From Rhytidiadelphus loreus (Eukaryota > Streptophyta > Bryopsida > Hypnales > Hylocomiaceae): 64,000 bases of DNA. Where the stretch lies: positions 2,172,501-2,236,500 of the forward strand of contig OX344762.1 in the NCBI GenBank assembly GCA_947034895.1, read 5' to 3'. Positions 24,401-37,022 of this stretch are shown piece after piece; the stretch's first letter is position 1, and each line of letters starts with the position of its first letter. Under the pieces are notes generated by a model, which saw only the letters and a program-made list of their open reading frames with translations, made no database searches and was not told where the DNA came from. The translations under genes were made by a program, and so were the position numbers.

Positions 24401-24913
24401 GATTCCCAAGCTAACTATTGCATCCAACAAAGCACTCTTCCTTGCCAACAGTTCATTGGAGTTAGCCACCTTAACTAATTGCAACTCATACTTGAAGTTC
24501 TCAATAAATGTATGAATGACCTTGGCTTCCTGCGGCCGAGCATAGTAATCGGGTAGCAAAGGTGAAACACTATTATGGCGCAATATCTTCTCCATCACAT
24601 CATTCCTACTTGATGGACCAGGGCAACATCTCAACTCCTAAACTAAATACTGCGCTACACAAAGGGAGATTCGGTTGGACTCTCTCACTGATAATGCGTC
24701 TTCCACCCCAACATCTGGAGCGGCCGTTGCTAAAATCAGTGTCTCCTCATGCCTCAATCTCTCTCATTCTCTTTGATGAGATTTCCTTTCTTTTGAGCTC
24801 TCAACCATTGATGTTTGTTGCTCTTCTTGCAAGCGATCAGTAGCGGCCCTAGCTGCTGGACCCGAGCGACCAATGCCCTGTCGCACACGTTGTCTCTTCG
24901 TTGTGTTACCCAT
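21411..24913 (-). pseudogene. DDE-type transposase gene, decayed
   Basis: Read on the minus strand, the protein starts MGNTTKRQRVRQ near 24913. It continues through the block VSPNRKDVMKHRI to a donor GTATGT at 24115, skips an 839-bp intron, and resumes at 23276 after TTTTGCAG. Downstream come a cysteine-rich zinc-binding segment (about 22880-23080), DKAHDSAFVQHCLLLHW, VYSDG and, after a frame change, AQFK, then HGKGEWDGARAVVKRAL. The SDG/AQFK and HGKGE..DG motifs are those of a multicopy transposase-like family that I recall from seedless plants and animals; the superfamily name is uncertain. A C-terminal domain (SHLVRACKFPMVLASHRVKG) ends near 21411. Damage includes in-frame stops near 24764, 24640, 24130, 21789, 21768 and 21678, and frameshifts near 22390 and 22165. 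It cannot make an active enzyme as written. Confidence 0.7.
23277..24115 (-). other. Intron of the transposase gene, rich in TGTAC words
   Basis: The boundaries GTATGTT and TTTTGCAG join two homologous coding blocks. The intron contains more than a dozen GTAC palindromes, many as TGTACA or AAGTAC, which is more than expected for AT-rich DNA. Similar words are common at 20700-20860 and 25740-26320, on both flanks of the gene. Confidence 0.6.
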
Positions 24914-26850
24914 TCTGGGCACCCAAGCAGAAGAACACGGAATTGTAAGACATACACCCATCAATCTTCTAGCAACAAAATCAGAGTATGTAGTTCAGGA
25001 GTTGTGAAGCTAACACGATCCAAAATTACTGCATGTGAAATAAAGCCAGCAGGATCATCATTTCATGAGACTTCCACTACAGCCTCACCTTCATAAATTG
25101 GCAGCAACACTCACTTTCTGAACACAACGGATCCGCAACTGGTACTAGGAATCCCACTTGAAAGTCTCACGGAAGAAAGTGAAGGGGTCAAATCAAAGCT
25201 AGTAGTGGGATATGATACAATTGACTCTGAGCTATTGAAGAGAGAACGCCTCGGGGACTCATCAATTGCATTGCACCTCCCTATATAGAAATCAAGATTC
25301 CCTTGCTAGGAAACTGGGGTTTCCGAAATGTATCCAGAGTTACTAGTCTCACTAATCGAATGGTAGCAAAGAGAACTCATCTCAGTAGAAAGACTTGTAG
25401 TGAAGTACGATGTAATGAGCTTTTGAACAAGAACTGCCGGGCGTTGTGTAGATGTAGACATTGTGCACACAAAATTGAGAAAACATGAGTGCTCGCGCTT
25501 TGTCCACGGCCACAACGAAAACCTAATTGCAGTTGTTTGGAAAGCTACAACATCCAGCCAAACACAAACTACACAGTAAATTAGTGCACCCCACCCCCCA
25601 AAGGAACCCAGAGGAGAGAGACGATGGAGAGAGACGCAGCAGTGGCGGCGTATAAACAAAACTGCAGAAAATAGACCGGCGTCCAAGAAAACTCTGACTT
25701 TGCAGGATACTGTGGCCCAGCATTGAAGACATATTCCTCCTCCAAAAGTACAAAAATGTACTAAGAGTACTACTGGTATCAGAAAGACGTAGTGAAGCGC
25801 CAAACCCTTTTTAATGGAAAAATGTTTTTTCTCTGCATTCAACTTGAAGCCAATCTAGAACTAGTTGCCGGCATCATGAATCTTTAACCCAATTGAAAAA
25901 AACTGCATTTTTGTACTTAATACATGCTGTAGAAAAAAATGGCCTTATTTCCAAGATTTCTCTTGAATGTAAGCTGTGAACATAAAATTGAGAGTAGAAT
26001 CCAAGATACTTTCCCTCCTCCCCTTCTCTGCCCCCACCCCCAACCGATTTGAACTTCCTATGACCAAGATATTTGTACTTTTATGCAACATTGACCATTG
26101 TGACACTTTACTAATAATCCAAAAAGTACAAATTTCTCACACTTGAACTTGGTAATTCAAGGAACAAATATAGTGCACATAATCTTCACGTGTATATTGT
26201 TCGGCTTCTTAAAAAAAAATGGAGAAAATAGACTCTAAGGTCAAGCAATAGTAAGCGCAAAGGAGTGTTCTCCTGGAAAATGGCATTGTGACGTGAAAAA
26301 GTACATGGTCTAGTGTACTTACACCCACATCCACGCACTGTTTTTTCCTACCTGACAGGGTCTGCCCGGGGAAAACTTCAGTGTTTTGTCTGTTGTGTTC
26401 CGGCGTGTTCTAGAAAAGAAATGGCCTGACTTATCGCATGCATGGACATGGGCCATGTCACGCCGCATGCATGGGTATGTTCCATGCCACGCATGCCTCT
26501 GTGTTCCCCCCCAGTGTTTCGTGGTGGCGGTAGACTACAGGCCTTCCCCTCTAGGGGTTTAGGAAGTTCACAAGAATTAAACATCGAACACAAGTGACAT
26601 TTTCTTCAAGTAAACCATAGTTCCCTACCTAAGAAAGGAAATCATATCGTGAACCCCCCAGAAACCGACATTTTCAATGTTGAAAAAGGTAAAAAGAAAA
26701 AGAAATTAGGACTTCAAACAAAGAAGAAGACATACAATGAAACACCAATAATAAAAGGAAAATAACTTGATTTTATTGTATGGTTTAGGGGATGAACAAT
26801 ATAAATCTGAATTAAAAAAATGTAGAACTTCATCAAAATTATAAGAAATT
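24914..26850. other. Spacer upstream of the transposase gene
   Basis: This should hold the promoter and outer end of the transposon, but no terminus is recognised. Open frames of up to 178 codons on the minus strand (25306-25842) show no family resemblance or conserved motif. A GC-rich patch with repeated GCATGCATG words lies at 26430-26490. Confidence 0.4.
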
Positions 26851-26854
26851 TAAA

Positions 26855-27237
26855 CCCATTGAACTCCAAACTCTTTGGGGCAAATGGTTTAAGGGTTTAA
26901 GAATTGGGCTCCCATTATCAGGGGTCCATCCGGTTAGGAAGTGCAAAAGCACTCCCTAAGCCAAAAAAAATGTATAATTGGTGTGCCGGACCCATTCAAC
27001 TCCAAACTCTTTTTGAGGAAATGGTTTTAGGAAACACTAATTGGGCCTCCATTATCAGGGGTCCATCCGGTTAGGGATTGCTTTCGCACTCCCTAATCCA
27101 AAAAAAATGTATAATTGTGTGTGCCGGACCCATTCAACTCCAAACTCTTTTGGAGAAATGGTGCTAGGAACACTAATTTGGCCTCCATTATCAGAGGTCC
27201 ATCCACTTAGGGAGTGCGAAAACACTCCCTAACCCCC
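26855..27237. repeat. Tandem repeat, about 137-bp unit, 2.8 copies, each with a hairpin
   Basis: Copies begin CCCATT(G/C)AACTCCAAACTC at 26855, 26991 and 27129. Each contains CATTATCAGGGGTCCATCCG followed by a hairpin. The third copy has a perfect 10-bp stem, TTAGGGAGTG and CACTCCCTAA, around a 6-base loop at 27207-27232. Copies 1 and 2 keep the stem with a few mismatches. No coding potential. Confidence 0.85.
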
Positions 27238-27254
27238 CATACAAACACTGAAAA

Positions 27255-27315
27255 TACACAATACATTGTAATACACCATACATTGTAACACAACATACAT
27301 TGTAACACACCACAT
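27255..27315. repeat. Short tandem repeat, ACATTGTAA-type, about 18-bp unit
   Basis: ATACATTGTAA followed by CACA-rich sequence recurs three times at steps of about 18 bp, immediately after the 137-bp array. Confidence 0.75.
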
Positions 27316-27623
27316 TTATCAATAAAATTGAATGGCTTTAGAAGCCTTTTATTTTTATTTTTTACACTAAAAGATAAGCTATTTATACTAGTGGGGTGGT
27401 AGTAGGGGAGACAAACCTTATGGGATATAGAAAACTTAGGATCTTTAACCCGTCACTAAATTTTACATGACAGGCGAGCAAAACAGTGGCAGCAGAACAC
27501 TGGAATTTTTTTTGGGCGGGCACCCACGGGCAGAGGAACCGTTGGCTGCCGTTGTTAGACCATGGCACGTAAACCCACACTATTGGGCATGTTGCAGTTA
27601 TATTGTGCAATACGAGGCAGTCC

Positions 27624-27657
27624 AATAAATAGCCGCAATAAAAAGGGTGAGAAATAG
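27624..27657 (-). repeat. 34-bp module, inverted copy of 5799-5832
   Basis: Exact reverse complement of 5799-5832. The flanks on the left (27380-27620) are GC-richer than the spacer, as they are beside the other copy, but do not align clearly. Confidence 0.6.
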
Positions 27658-28949
27658 CCATTTCCTTTCCCTTGTGGGCTTAAAAAAGTCACTCATTTAC
27701 AATGAATGTATATGTCATTGATCTAAACACATTAATTCTTTGTAAGCAATGGGATATTATGTGGTTCTAGTACAATCAAAGATGCTTCTATGTGAACATA
27801 AAATCCACAATACTCAGGATTTGAAATATTCTAATCAGTATTCTATATACGATATAGTAAATGGCTATTGAGAGTAAAGATAACAGAGTCAAAGATGCTT
27901 CAATAAAAACATCACAAAAGTAATGAAATGTATTATTCTAATGGTCCCTAACTCTTGCTCTACCTACCTATATATTGTAGAGATGATAGGTACAATGGAA
28001 ACAATACTAGCAAACTCAGCCTTCGCACATAAATCAATGATAATTACCAAACTAAGCATGAACCTATGTAGCAAGGTTTGATGGTTGTTGAAAGACCTAT
28101 CATAATCATTTATCATACAATTATCATGTAATAGTTTGTATCACTTCAATTTATCATGGAATTTTTTAAATCTACAAAATGTTTTGATTTCCAAGATATG
28201 TCTACAATGGTTGCTAATTTGCTACAATACCATAACCGTATGTTTTTTTTATTGTCCTTGCAATTTGTAATCTATTGCACACACTTGCAGGCTTTCATTT
28301 GCTCGCTATTCGTTTCACTCACTCCTTTGCTCACAGGCAAATTCTATTCACATTTCATTATTTCATCGCTTTGCATGGTATGCTCATTTGTCTCAATTTT
28401 GGGATTTTTTGCTTTAGCTCTTGCATTCTTCTCTTTTGGTTCACAATTCTTCTCTTTCAATTATCGCATTCTCTTGCATCACTCACATACGTTCACTTTG
28501 TTGCTTGCAATCATTCACTCTTCTTCACGTTCCTTCTCACACCTCTTCATATTTGCTATTTTCTTTGTAAATTAAATTGTGTATTTTCTTGCATTTAGTG
28601 AAATGGAAGCTATAGTGGCATCAAGTGCTATGGGAGATTCTTAGGAATATGATTGAAGCTTAGAATGTGAGTGCAAGAATATATTCACTTTATGGTATAA
28701 ATTCTATTAATCCCTAAATGCCCGAGGCACCAAATTCTAGTGTCAACAATATTTTGAAGTTGAATAAAACCTTCAAAGTTACTATTTCTAATAATTATAT
28801 AATTTTGGAAGATTCTTTTTGAAGTCTAGTATTAGCATCAAAATTTTGATTTTGAAAATGAATGATTATAATTCTCCTATTCAAGATTTTGTGCAAGTTA
28901 AGGTGTCCATTGCAAATTTTGGTTTTCAAGTGTTGAAGGCTTTTAGCAA

Positions 28950-29680
28950 TGAGCCTAAAATTTATCCTATTAGTGCATGCTACAAAATGAATTTATATAT
29001 AGTTATAACTTTTTTACAAGGGAAGGAGCATCTTTACCAATGACATTTGTGATGATTTTTCAAAATAAATAGCATTATTTCACATACAATGGGTAAAAAT
29101 ACTCCTCCCTTGTAAAAAATTATAACCATGGATAAGTTCGTTTTATAACACACGTCTTAGGAAAAATCAATGTAATCAAATTTATTTATTATAATTGGCA
29201 AATGAAAGGAGATTTCAATGCACTCAAAAATAAATCATTTGCATACCATATACAAAAGCTATAACAAATCAAAGTTTTTGGATAGATGTTCTAAAACCAT
29301 TTTTTCAACAATAGGTACATATTGATTTAGGAAAGGTGTATTCCAAGGTATATTCTTTATCTCTATAGTTTTTTTAAAGTCATCCATTGGTGTTTTTAGT
29401 CTTTGGTTTTATTGGTGTACTTATTGAGTTTCTAATTTCTAATTTTGTTGGATCTTGTTGGTGTTAAACGGAACTCTAGATTCTCTTTGTGTGCACTTTT
29501 TGAATAAACTATAGATTTTTAAAGCGATGGAAGTAGATGTATTCAAATTTGAGCTTACTTAAATTTGAAGTAGATGTAATTCAATTGAAGAAATATATTT
29601 GGGTACAAGTCTCTAAAAGTTAATTTTGGAAATGGATTGCAATTAGGTGGAATTGCCTTGTATAATGAGTGCAATGATCT
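28950..29680. repeat. Dispersed repeat family A, copy 1 (partner 41170-41950)
   Basis: Alignable in the same orientation with 41170-41950. Shared strings include CCTATTAGTGCATG, TAGATGTTCTAAAACCATTT, AGGTACATATTGATTTAGGA and TTTCTAATTTTGTTGGATCT. Identity is high in patches, with indels. A tract resembling coding sequence (CYKMNL in both copies) suggests it once encoded protein, but no family is recognisable. Confidence 0.75.
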
Positions 29681-30369
29681 AAAAATCCCACTACTTCAAA
29701 CTTCATCACTTCATATTAGTTTTTCACACAATAATCAAATTTTATAAATCCCATGGCTTAAAAAAAGAGCTCTAAATTTTATCCAAAGAAATCTACTATT
29801 ATTTAAATATTTATATTTGTATTTTGTCATTATATTTACATTCTTTACCTACCAACTTGTTAGTTGTAAGTCTTTGAATAGTATAGGTTAATCTAAATGT
29901 TTTTTTAATATTTTATTGTTGTATCCATCTTTCTAGAGTAGTTGATTGTTATAATATCTTTAATTCATTTGATTTTCTTATTCCATGCAAAATTGTAGTA
30001 TTCTCTAAAGTTGACTCAACTTTGATTTTGGCTTTAGTTAAAGCTTGCGAATCATTTGCATTGACTTTGCCTTCTCCCTTTGGCTATAAAATGATATTAT
30101 TTTAGAATCTCTACTTCATTATTTGTTAAATCTTATATATTCAACGTTTTAGTATTTTCCTTCTTAATCCCCAAAGGACCATTGTCCCCTAAGGGGATAA
30201 TTTGGAGTTCAAGTAGGTTCTTAGAACCTCCATATCATATTCACTAAATGTCAATGAAGTAATTCCATCATTTCACCATTAAAAATTTCTTAATGGTAAA
30301 TTTTCAAATGACACAATAGTACAAGTAGTCATGTCTAGTTTACTTTGACAAAAACATAATATTTCCAAA

Positions 30370-30720
30370 ACAAACAAAACTTGATTTCAGAGAGGATGTT
30401 TGAAAATGCCAAAAAAAACGTCTCTTCCAAACCCTCTATGAATTTTGTCCATAACTTTTTTACTTGTAATTTTGAAGATGAAATTTAACTTGATTCCCCA
30501 ACTTTTTTTTGTCCAAAGGTTTTTGAAAAAAGTTATTCTACTATATCTAAATGAGGTTTGAAGTTCTGCACTAAATACTATTCTTGCTTTTGACTTAACT
30601 AGGTATGAGCAATGAGCTTCTAATAAGTCAATAAGATTTCCTAATTTATATATCTCATGTGGGTTGTTTTACCTCCTACTATCCCACTTGTATAAAGAGC
30701 TTATCTTCTACTTTTAGAAT
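30370..30720. repeat. Dispersed repeat family B, copy 1 (partner 39940-40265)
   Basis: Matches 39940-40265 in the same orientation. Shared strings include AGAGGATGTTTGAAAATG, GAATTTTGTCCATAACTTTT, TTTTGACTTAACTA and TGTTTTACCTCCTAC-type sequence. The copy at 39.9 kb additionally forms a foldback with the sequence on its left; this one does not. Confidence 0.75.
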
Positions 30721-33700
30721 GCTCACAACAAGTGGCTTATGAATCTACCTAAGGTGGTTGCCAAATATTATTAATTTTTTTGGTTCCAATGCCAAATTTT
30801 TCAAAAATAATATTTTAAAGTGTCGAATTTTACTTCAAACTTAAATTAAATATTCAAAACTAAATTGTTGAACTTGCTATCTAAGTAAGGTAATGTGCAC
30901 TTTTTTTGTCTAGGTATGCCATCTGACATGCACAAGACATGAAGAAGAAGACAAGGAAAACTTATTTGATGGAAGGAGAAGATGGAGGAGATTTAGGTGG
31001 ATGGAGGAAAGTTTAGGTAGATGATGTATTGAATCAATGTTCTTCTTCATAGGAACTTTGTAGAAAACATATTGAGAACACAAGAGAACAAACCAAAACC
31101 TTTTCTTTTCCATTGCCCACAAGACTTTAGATCTTGGGAGGTTACTAAGGACTTTTAATTTCAATAAAATTTGAATTTTTTCTTTTTCTAACCTTTTTTG
31201 GAGTATGTCTAAGATAAATAGTTTTTCAATCCACTGTTGGAATTTTTAATTATTGAAATTATAAAGTAGAAAATATTTTAGCAAAAAAAGCTAGTGTATT
31301 GTCCTTTCTTCAAGCATTGTGTCATTGCAAGATTTTTTTAGATGTGTTCCACACATTTTTTTTCAAGTGAAATTTGGTGGACATATTTGTAACATTATCT
31401 TCGTTATGTTAGATTTTTAAATTAAAAGTCTTCAATACAAATTTTTTTACAAATGGCGAACAAAGTCAACTGAAATTGTAAGGTAGCATTCAAAAAATTC
31501 TTTTTTTCAAACTTTGAATGTTGACATTTTCCAATCCATACGGTCAAACTTGATGAAATTTTTATCACATGATCTCAGACAAGTAAAGTACAAGATCCTA
31601 TGGTTAGGTTCTAATAAAAAAAACCATATATATAATTTTTTGGACAAAAGCAATAGAAATGGCAGTTTTCAATGAGCTTTTTCAAAAACATCTAAAATTC
31701 TATTTCTATGTTTTATTAAATGAATTAACGTAAATTTGGTTTTGGCTTTGGTTGTTGTACCTTAGATCTTGAATGAAAAACTTCTCATTCCATGCTTTGG
31801 CTTGCTTCTTGGTTTGACTTTAAAATAATTTTAATTTAGCTTCTTTATATTTTTTTTCACTTTTCATTACTATATGTGGGCTTTGTCTTTATTTTGGTCT
31901 AAGAAAAATTGATTTTGTTTTAAAACTTTGTCTTTCATTTTATTATATTTTACTTTCTATTTCTATTTAGATCCTTTTCCACATAGAATTGTCTTTATAA
32001 AACATACTTGTTAGTTGTAGATCTTTAAATAGTATATATTTAAATAGTTTTTCTTTTCTTCTAAATAGTCAAATGTGATATCTTTACTTTATTTTATTTT
32101 TATTTTCCATGTGTAATTGTTGTGACGTCTAATTTTGACTTTGTCTTTGATTTTGACTTGTAATTTTGGAATAGGTGATTTAGCTTTAACTTTGCCTTCT
32201 TGCATTAGCTTTTAAATTCTATTATTTCAATATCTTTATTTTATTTTTATTACCACTTTACTATTATTTGAATATAAAATTTAAACCCTAAAACTCCATT
32301 ACTATCTTTACTATTAAAACAGAGAGTTATTTTGTAACATGTATCAAGATCTCTTGTACTGTTGGAATGAAAAATGAAGAATTAGTCAAAAATTAGAAAA
32401 TTGATCGTTGGGCCATCTGGTTGTAGAACTCTTTGGCCATTATGACAATATTTTTATTTTTTATTTAAAAAATGTTTGTCAATACTTTTTTTTTACCATC
32501 TAGAACTCTTTTTTCTAATTTTGCCTTGTGAAAAGAAAGGATTGAGAGGTTATGATTTAAATCTTTATATATAAACTCAATGTATAAGATTCAATTCAAT
32601 GAAAAACTATAATTGTTAAGTGTAGAAACTAATATGAATGATTAATAAGATCCATAATGTAGGAAATTAATACTTTCATTTATACAAAATTATAGGTAAT
32701 TAAAAAGCCATTAAATCCTAAGTGCTCTAGGTGATCAAAAGTGTCCCTACATAATTTAGAAATCTAATTTGAAGTGCTATAACTTTTGCATCCAATGTCC
32801 TAATTTAATAAAACTTGTTGGAAAATCTTTACTCTTTTTTCTTGTTTATGTGTTAAAATTTTTGGATCAATCTAAGATGTACACATATTTTGGGAGCCAT
32901 TCAAAGTTCTTAGGTTCAATTTTAGTTCACCAAACTGCATTTTGATGGCTACAACTTTGGGATCTTGTATCTCCTTTATCCAATGTTTGTTTTCAATAAA
33001 AATTTGTTGGATTAGATTTTCCTTGAAGTTTAGTTATTGTGGTAAAATTTTCATGTCAATAAAAACTATTTTGAATGTTTGGGAGCCATTCAAATTTCAA
33101 AATCCAACCTTTTTTGGACTACAATGAACTTCGGCACTTGTTTTTTCTTCATACAATGTCAATTTTCAATAATTCTTTTGAGAAAGTTTAGCATACTAGT
33201 CTAGCTTGTGTGGTTAAAATTTTATATCAATTCAAGAAGTTATGAGTGAGAAGCATTTTAGTAAAAGGGGGTCAACCTTAGATGGGTTTCTTTGCAACTT
33301 TTTGACATTTCAAAGCCATTTTACAAATAAAATGAGTAATTTGAATGATGATTATTTTCACCAATGTGTGTGTTGTTGGTTTTGAAGCACTTTATGGTTT
33401 AAATTTTGTTTTATTTGAGTAGGTTTAGAAATTGAATTTGACCTTGAAATGCTTTGCTACAAAAATTTCAACATCTTTTTTTAATTTTTGCCACTAAGAC
33501 ATTATAATCTTGCAATCTATATAACCAAATGACTCCAAATTTGACTTGAACACATCATCTACAACACGTTCACTATAAGATTGTACAATTGAGATTTATA
33601 TACTTTAGTGACATTTAGATCTATAACACTTCAAAAGCAATGATGTTTTTGAACCCAAAAGGCCTTGGATTTTTAGGGGTTAAAGTAAATCAGATTATAA

Positions 33701-34609
33701 TAAGAAAACTACCCAATGCAAACACCTAGGAAATAATCCATTACAATCTTATATTAACCTATGACAAAAAATTTGCAATAAATGAGATTTGAGCTAATAA
33801 GGTTGAATTAGTCGCCACCGAATCAATGCCTTGGGTGATGGTGAATTATTAGTGACTTTCACATTTTTTAGTGTAAATTCATAAAAAAAAACTTTTTAAT
33901 TCCTTTATATTATGTCCTTGTTAGAAAATATTGTGATTGCATTAGGTTGTAATTAAGATGACCATTATGGGTGCACTTTTTGGTAGTTGTGAGGTAGTTT
34001 AGAGACTCTTTTGGATCAAATGGGCAATATACTTCAAAAATTCATACCAAATTCATACTTTGTCAAAAAAAATTCAATTACTCTTTCAATTTCTGACATT
34101 TGTCTTCATATAGAATTATTAATTTTTTCAATAATGTCATCAAGGCAAACCAATCACTTTTTTTTGTCATAGGTTGGTTTACCTTAAATGCACACATATG
34201 TGGAGATTTAAAATATTAAAGATTTGGTTTCTCTTTTTCTATACCTTAAATTAGGTTTTTAGTTTGTTTGATATGGTGAGATCTAAGAAACCATAAGTCC
34301 CCTTTGCATGTTCTTGGTACTAATGGAAAACTCTTTGCAAAGAGGGGTGTACAAACTTGATTTTGTGGCATTTGGACCTATGGTGTCAGAGTTATGAATT
34401 TTTAAATGATTTAATTAAATTATATTTATTTTGGAAAACCATAACTTTCACATCCAATGTCCAAACGCCATGAAATAAAGTCCTTGCACTCCTTCATGCA
34501 TAAAGTAGTATGCTATTAAATGGCACTTGACCTTAAAGTACCATCTAGAAGGTTTGTACATTTCGAATTTCAGTTATGTACCTATTTGGATGGAGCGCTT
34601 TCAAAAACG

Positions 34610-34785
34610 AACTTTGACCCTTAATAACTTTTGCATACAATATCCAAATGTGGTGTTCTTTGGTGCGTTGGAACCTCCTTTCACTTGCCAACATGAATAT
34701 GTGAAAATTTGACCAGTTTCATAATAGCAACTAGGCTCAGTAGTAAAAAGTGACGGTTTTGGGTGTACCCACCTTAAAGCTTTCT
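34610..34785. repeat. Dispersed repeat, copy 2 (partner 1502-1686)
   Basis: Same-orientation match to 1502-1686. Shared strings include CTTTGGTGCGTT, ACCTCCTTTCACTT and ACCTTAAAGCT. Confidence 0.6.
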
Positions 34786-37022
34786 ATTGGTATCAAGAAC
34801 AGAACCTCTCACATAGCAACAAAGTCCTTGCATTCTTTCTCCAAGGATAAGTGCATGAACTTTCTTTCTTGTTGGTTGAACCTTTGTGAATTTTGAAGTT
34901 TTTATAAATAAAAAAATAAAAAAATACTTCTATTTTTATTTTATTATATTGTGGCAATGACATAGGGAACACTAGTGTCAATAAAGTGGCGTGTACAAAC
35001 AAATTTGCCATGATGCAAACGTCCTCAATGCCCTTCTCCAACTCTGTAGCATGTGCATCAACAAAGACTCACCCTACTATTTATTTGAAGAATACTTAGG
35101 CTCATTGTTTGTAGTCTTATATTCAACATTTATACCCCTAGCTCGATCAATTTCAACAGTGTGAGTGTCAAATGATCTATTTTGGAATTTCAATATTTAT
35201 TGTATTAGGTGTCTTTTTTTTAAATCTTCAAATAAAATTTTCTTGATATTGCAATTGGTTTGTAAATTGAACAAACTTTGGACATACTTAAATAAGCTTG
35301 TTGTTTTTGAATTCATCGTGCTAGGGTCTTATAACACCATTTACCCATGTGAGATAAAGTTGACATGCTATAATTATTTATAAAACTACCCCAAACATAG
35401 TGGAGTGCACAATGTACACCATGACCTAGATTTTCAAGTATAGGCCTATTCAAATTTCTTCATATATAATATAATCTCTGGAGGTAAAGATTTTTTCAAT
35501 CCAAAGTCTCTTCTACTTTGAAATAGAGCCAACCATTGAAAGTACGTAAGATAACCAAACCCACTATAGACTAATTAAAAGTCAATTAGGTTTTAATTTT
35601 TCTCTCTTACATACCAATGTAGTAAAAATGTTGATACAATAAATAATCGGTTTTCAAATGGTTGGAATTGAAGCTCAAAGTGTTGGAATTGGGTTGAAGT
35701 CACCATTCATGCACTCGATGAACATCACCATGTGGTTTCTACACATGGCAAAAGGTTCATTCATTATTCTACAATCTAAGGGCCTATTTACACCAAAAAA
35801 CTTTGGGTTGAAGTCCAAAGAAATGTAGTGTTTTGAATGGAAAATAGCTATGACCCAAAGTGAAGACCCAATCAAAACACTACATTTTTTTGACTCCAAC
35901 GTAACCAAGTTTTTGGATGTAAACATGCCTTAAAGGGAACACTTTGAATTGCACAATCTAAAAGAATCATATTAACATCGAAAAGGGCAAGAGTATTCCC
36001 CTTTTATGATCTATAATGGGAAGCTATGTAATTTTGCTTTGACCACCTATAATATGCCTTTTCTTTTTCAAAAGTGAGTTGACCAAAATACATAAAATGT
36101 TTTTTTGAATCGCTTCTCTTTTGCAAAAAAATAATAATTATAAATCCAATAGGTTCTATGTGCAATGACCAAAATGGTTTACAATGAGTTTCTTACCTTA
36201 GTTGAATAATTTCAAAACATTCTTAAATGTTAACCCCTAAAGTCCCATTGTGTTAACGTGACAAAATAAATTTTGGATAGACTCCTAAGTGCTAAGGTCT
36301 TGAAGGGTCAATGTCGTCGCTTCCAAGGCGTTGCTTGCTTTCCTTCTCTTGCAGAGTATCCATCGGGAGTGCAAATTTCATAATGTTCATCATGTAAGTA
36401 CAAAAAAATCGCACCTGTTGCCTTAATTTTCGAGGAAAGTCCCCTGGGTTCCAGTCATACAGCTTGAAGGAGATTCAGCCAGTTGGGCACTGACAAACAG
36501 AAACCTCTTAGTGTCATACAAACTGGTATCAAACCCTGAGAAGAAAAAATCAATAAGTGCAAGGATTCGTCATGGATTTTGAGAAGATAATGAACCTCAC
36601 AACAACATACTCTGACTACAAAGATGTCGAAGCAGAAAAACGACCTTGCGTATGACTGAGAGAACAAATATAGCTACGGAGCTACACAGCTGGACTCACC
36701 GAAGATGCATACTTGTCGAACCTTGGAATGGCACGAGATGTCGACTCAAAACCATGCGAAGGTAAGCTCTCATTAACGTTTGGAGAGTCCTGGGCATTTA
36801 GGGGTTAAGATCCTACAAAAAAAATGTCCATTCAAATGATGGAATCCACTTAAAACAGAGGAAAGCGATGGTAATGAGTTACTTGCGTGAAGGCTAATTA
36901 AAACTGCATTGTTGATCTATCAAGGTACAATCCTACTCCCTGTTTCTCGTTACAATCCTGTTTCTGCTAAAGAATATTCACATCCACCAGGGATGGCGGT
37001 GGCGATGGCGAGCACCACCCGT

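Larger units (their letters stand above)
27660..37022. other. Long AT-rich intergenic region with degenerate repeats
   Basis: No gene is recognised across about 9.3 kb. Short open frames have no family resemblance. Three dispersed repeat blocks (28950-29680, 30370-30720 and 34610-34785) match segments elsewhere in the window, so the stretch is probably made of old transposons. The rightmost 600 bp are more mixed in base content and may include the 3' flank of the GDSL gene. Confidence 0.55.

Noticed and set aside
25306..25842. Minus-strand open frame of 178 codons upstream of the transposase
   Set aside because: No conserved motif, no plausible splice links to the transposase, and ordinary composition for chance frames in this region.
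28156..28598. Hydrophobic open frames of 107-139 codons
   Set aside because: They look like membrane proteins only because the DNA is T-rich; two overlapping frames are equally open.
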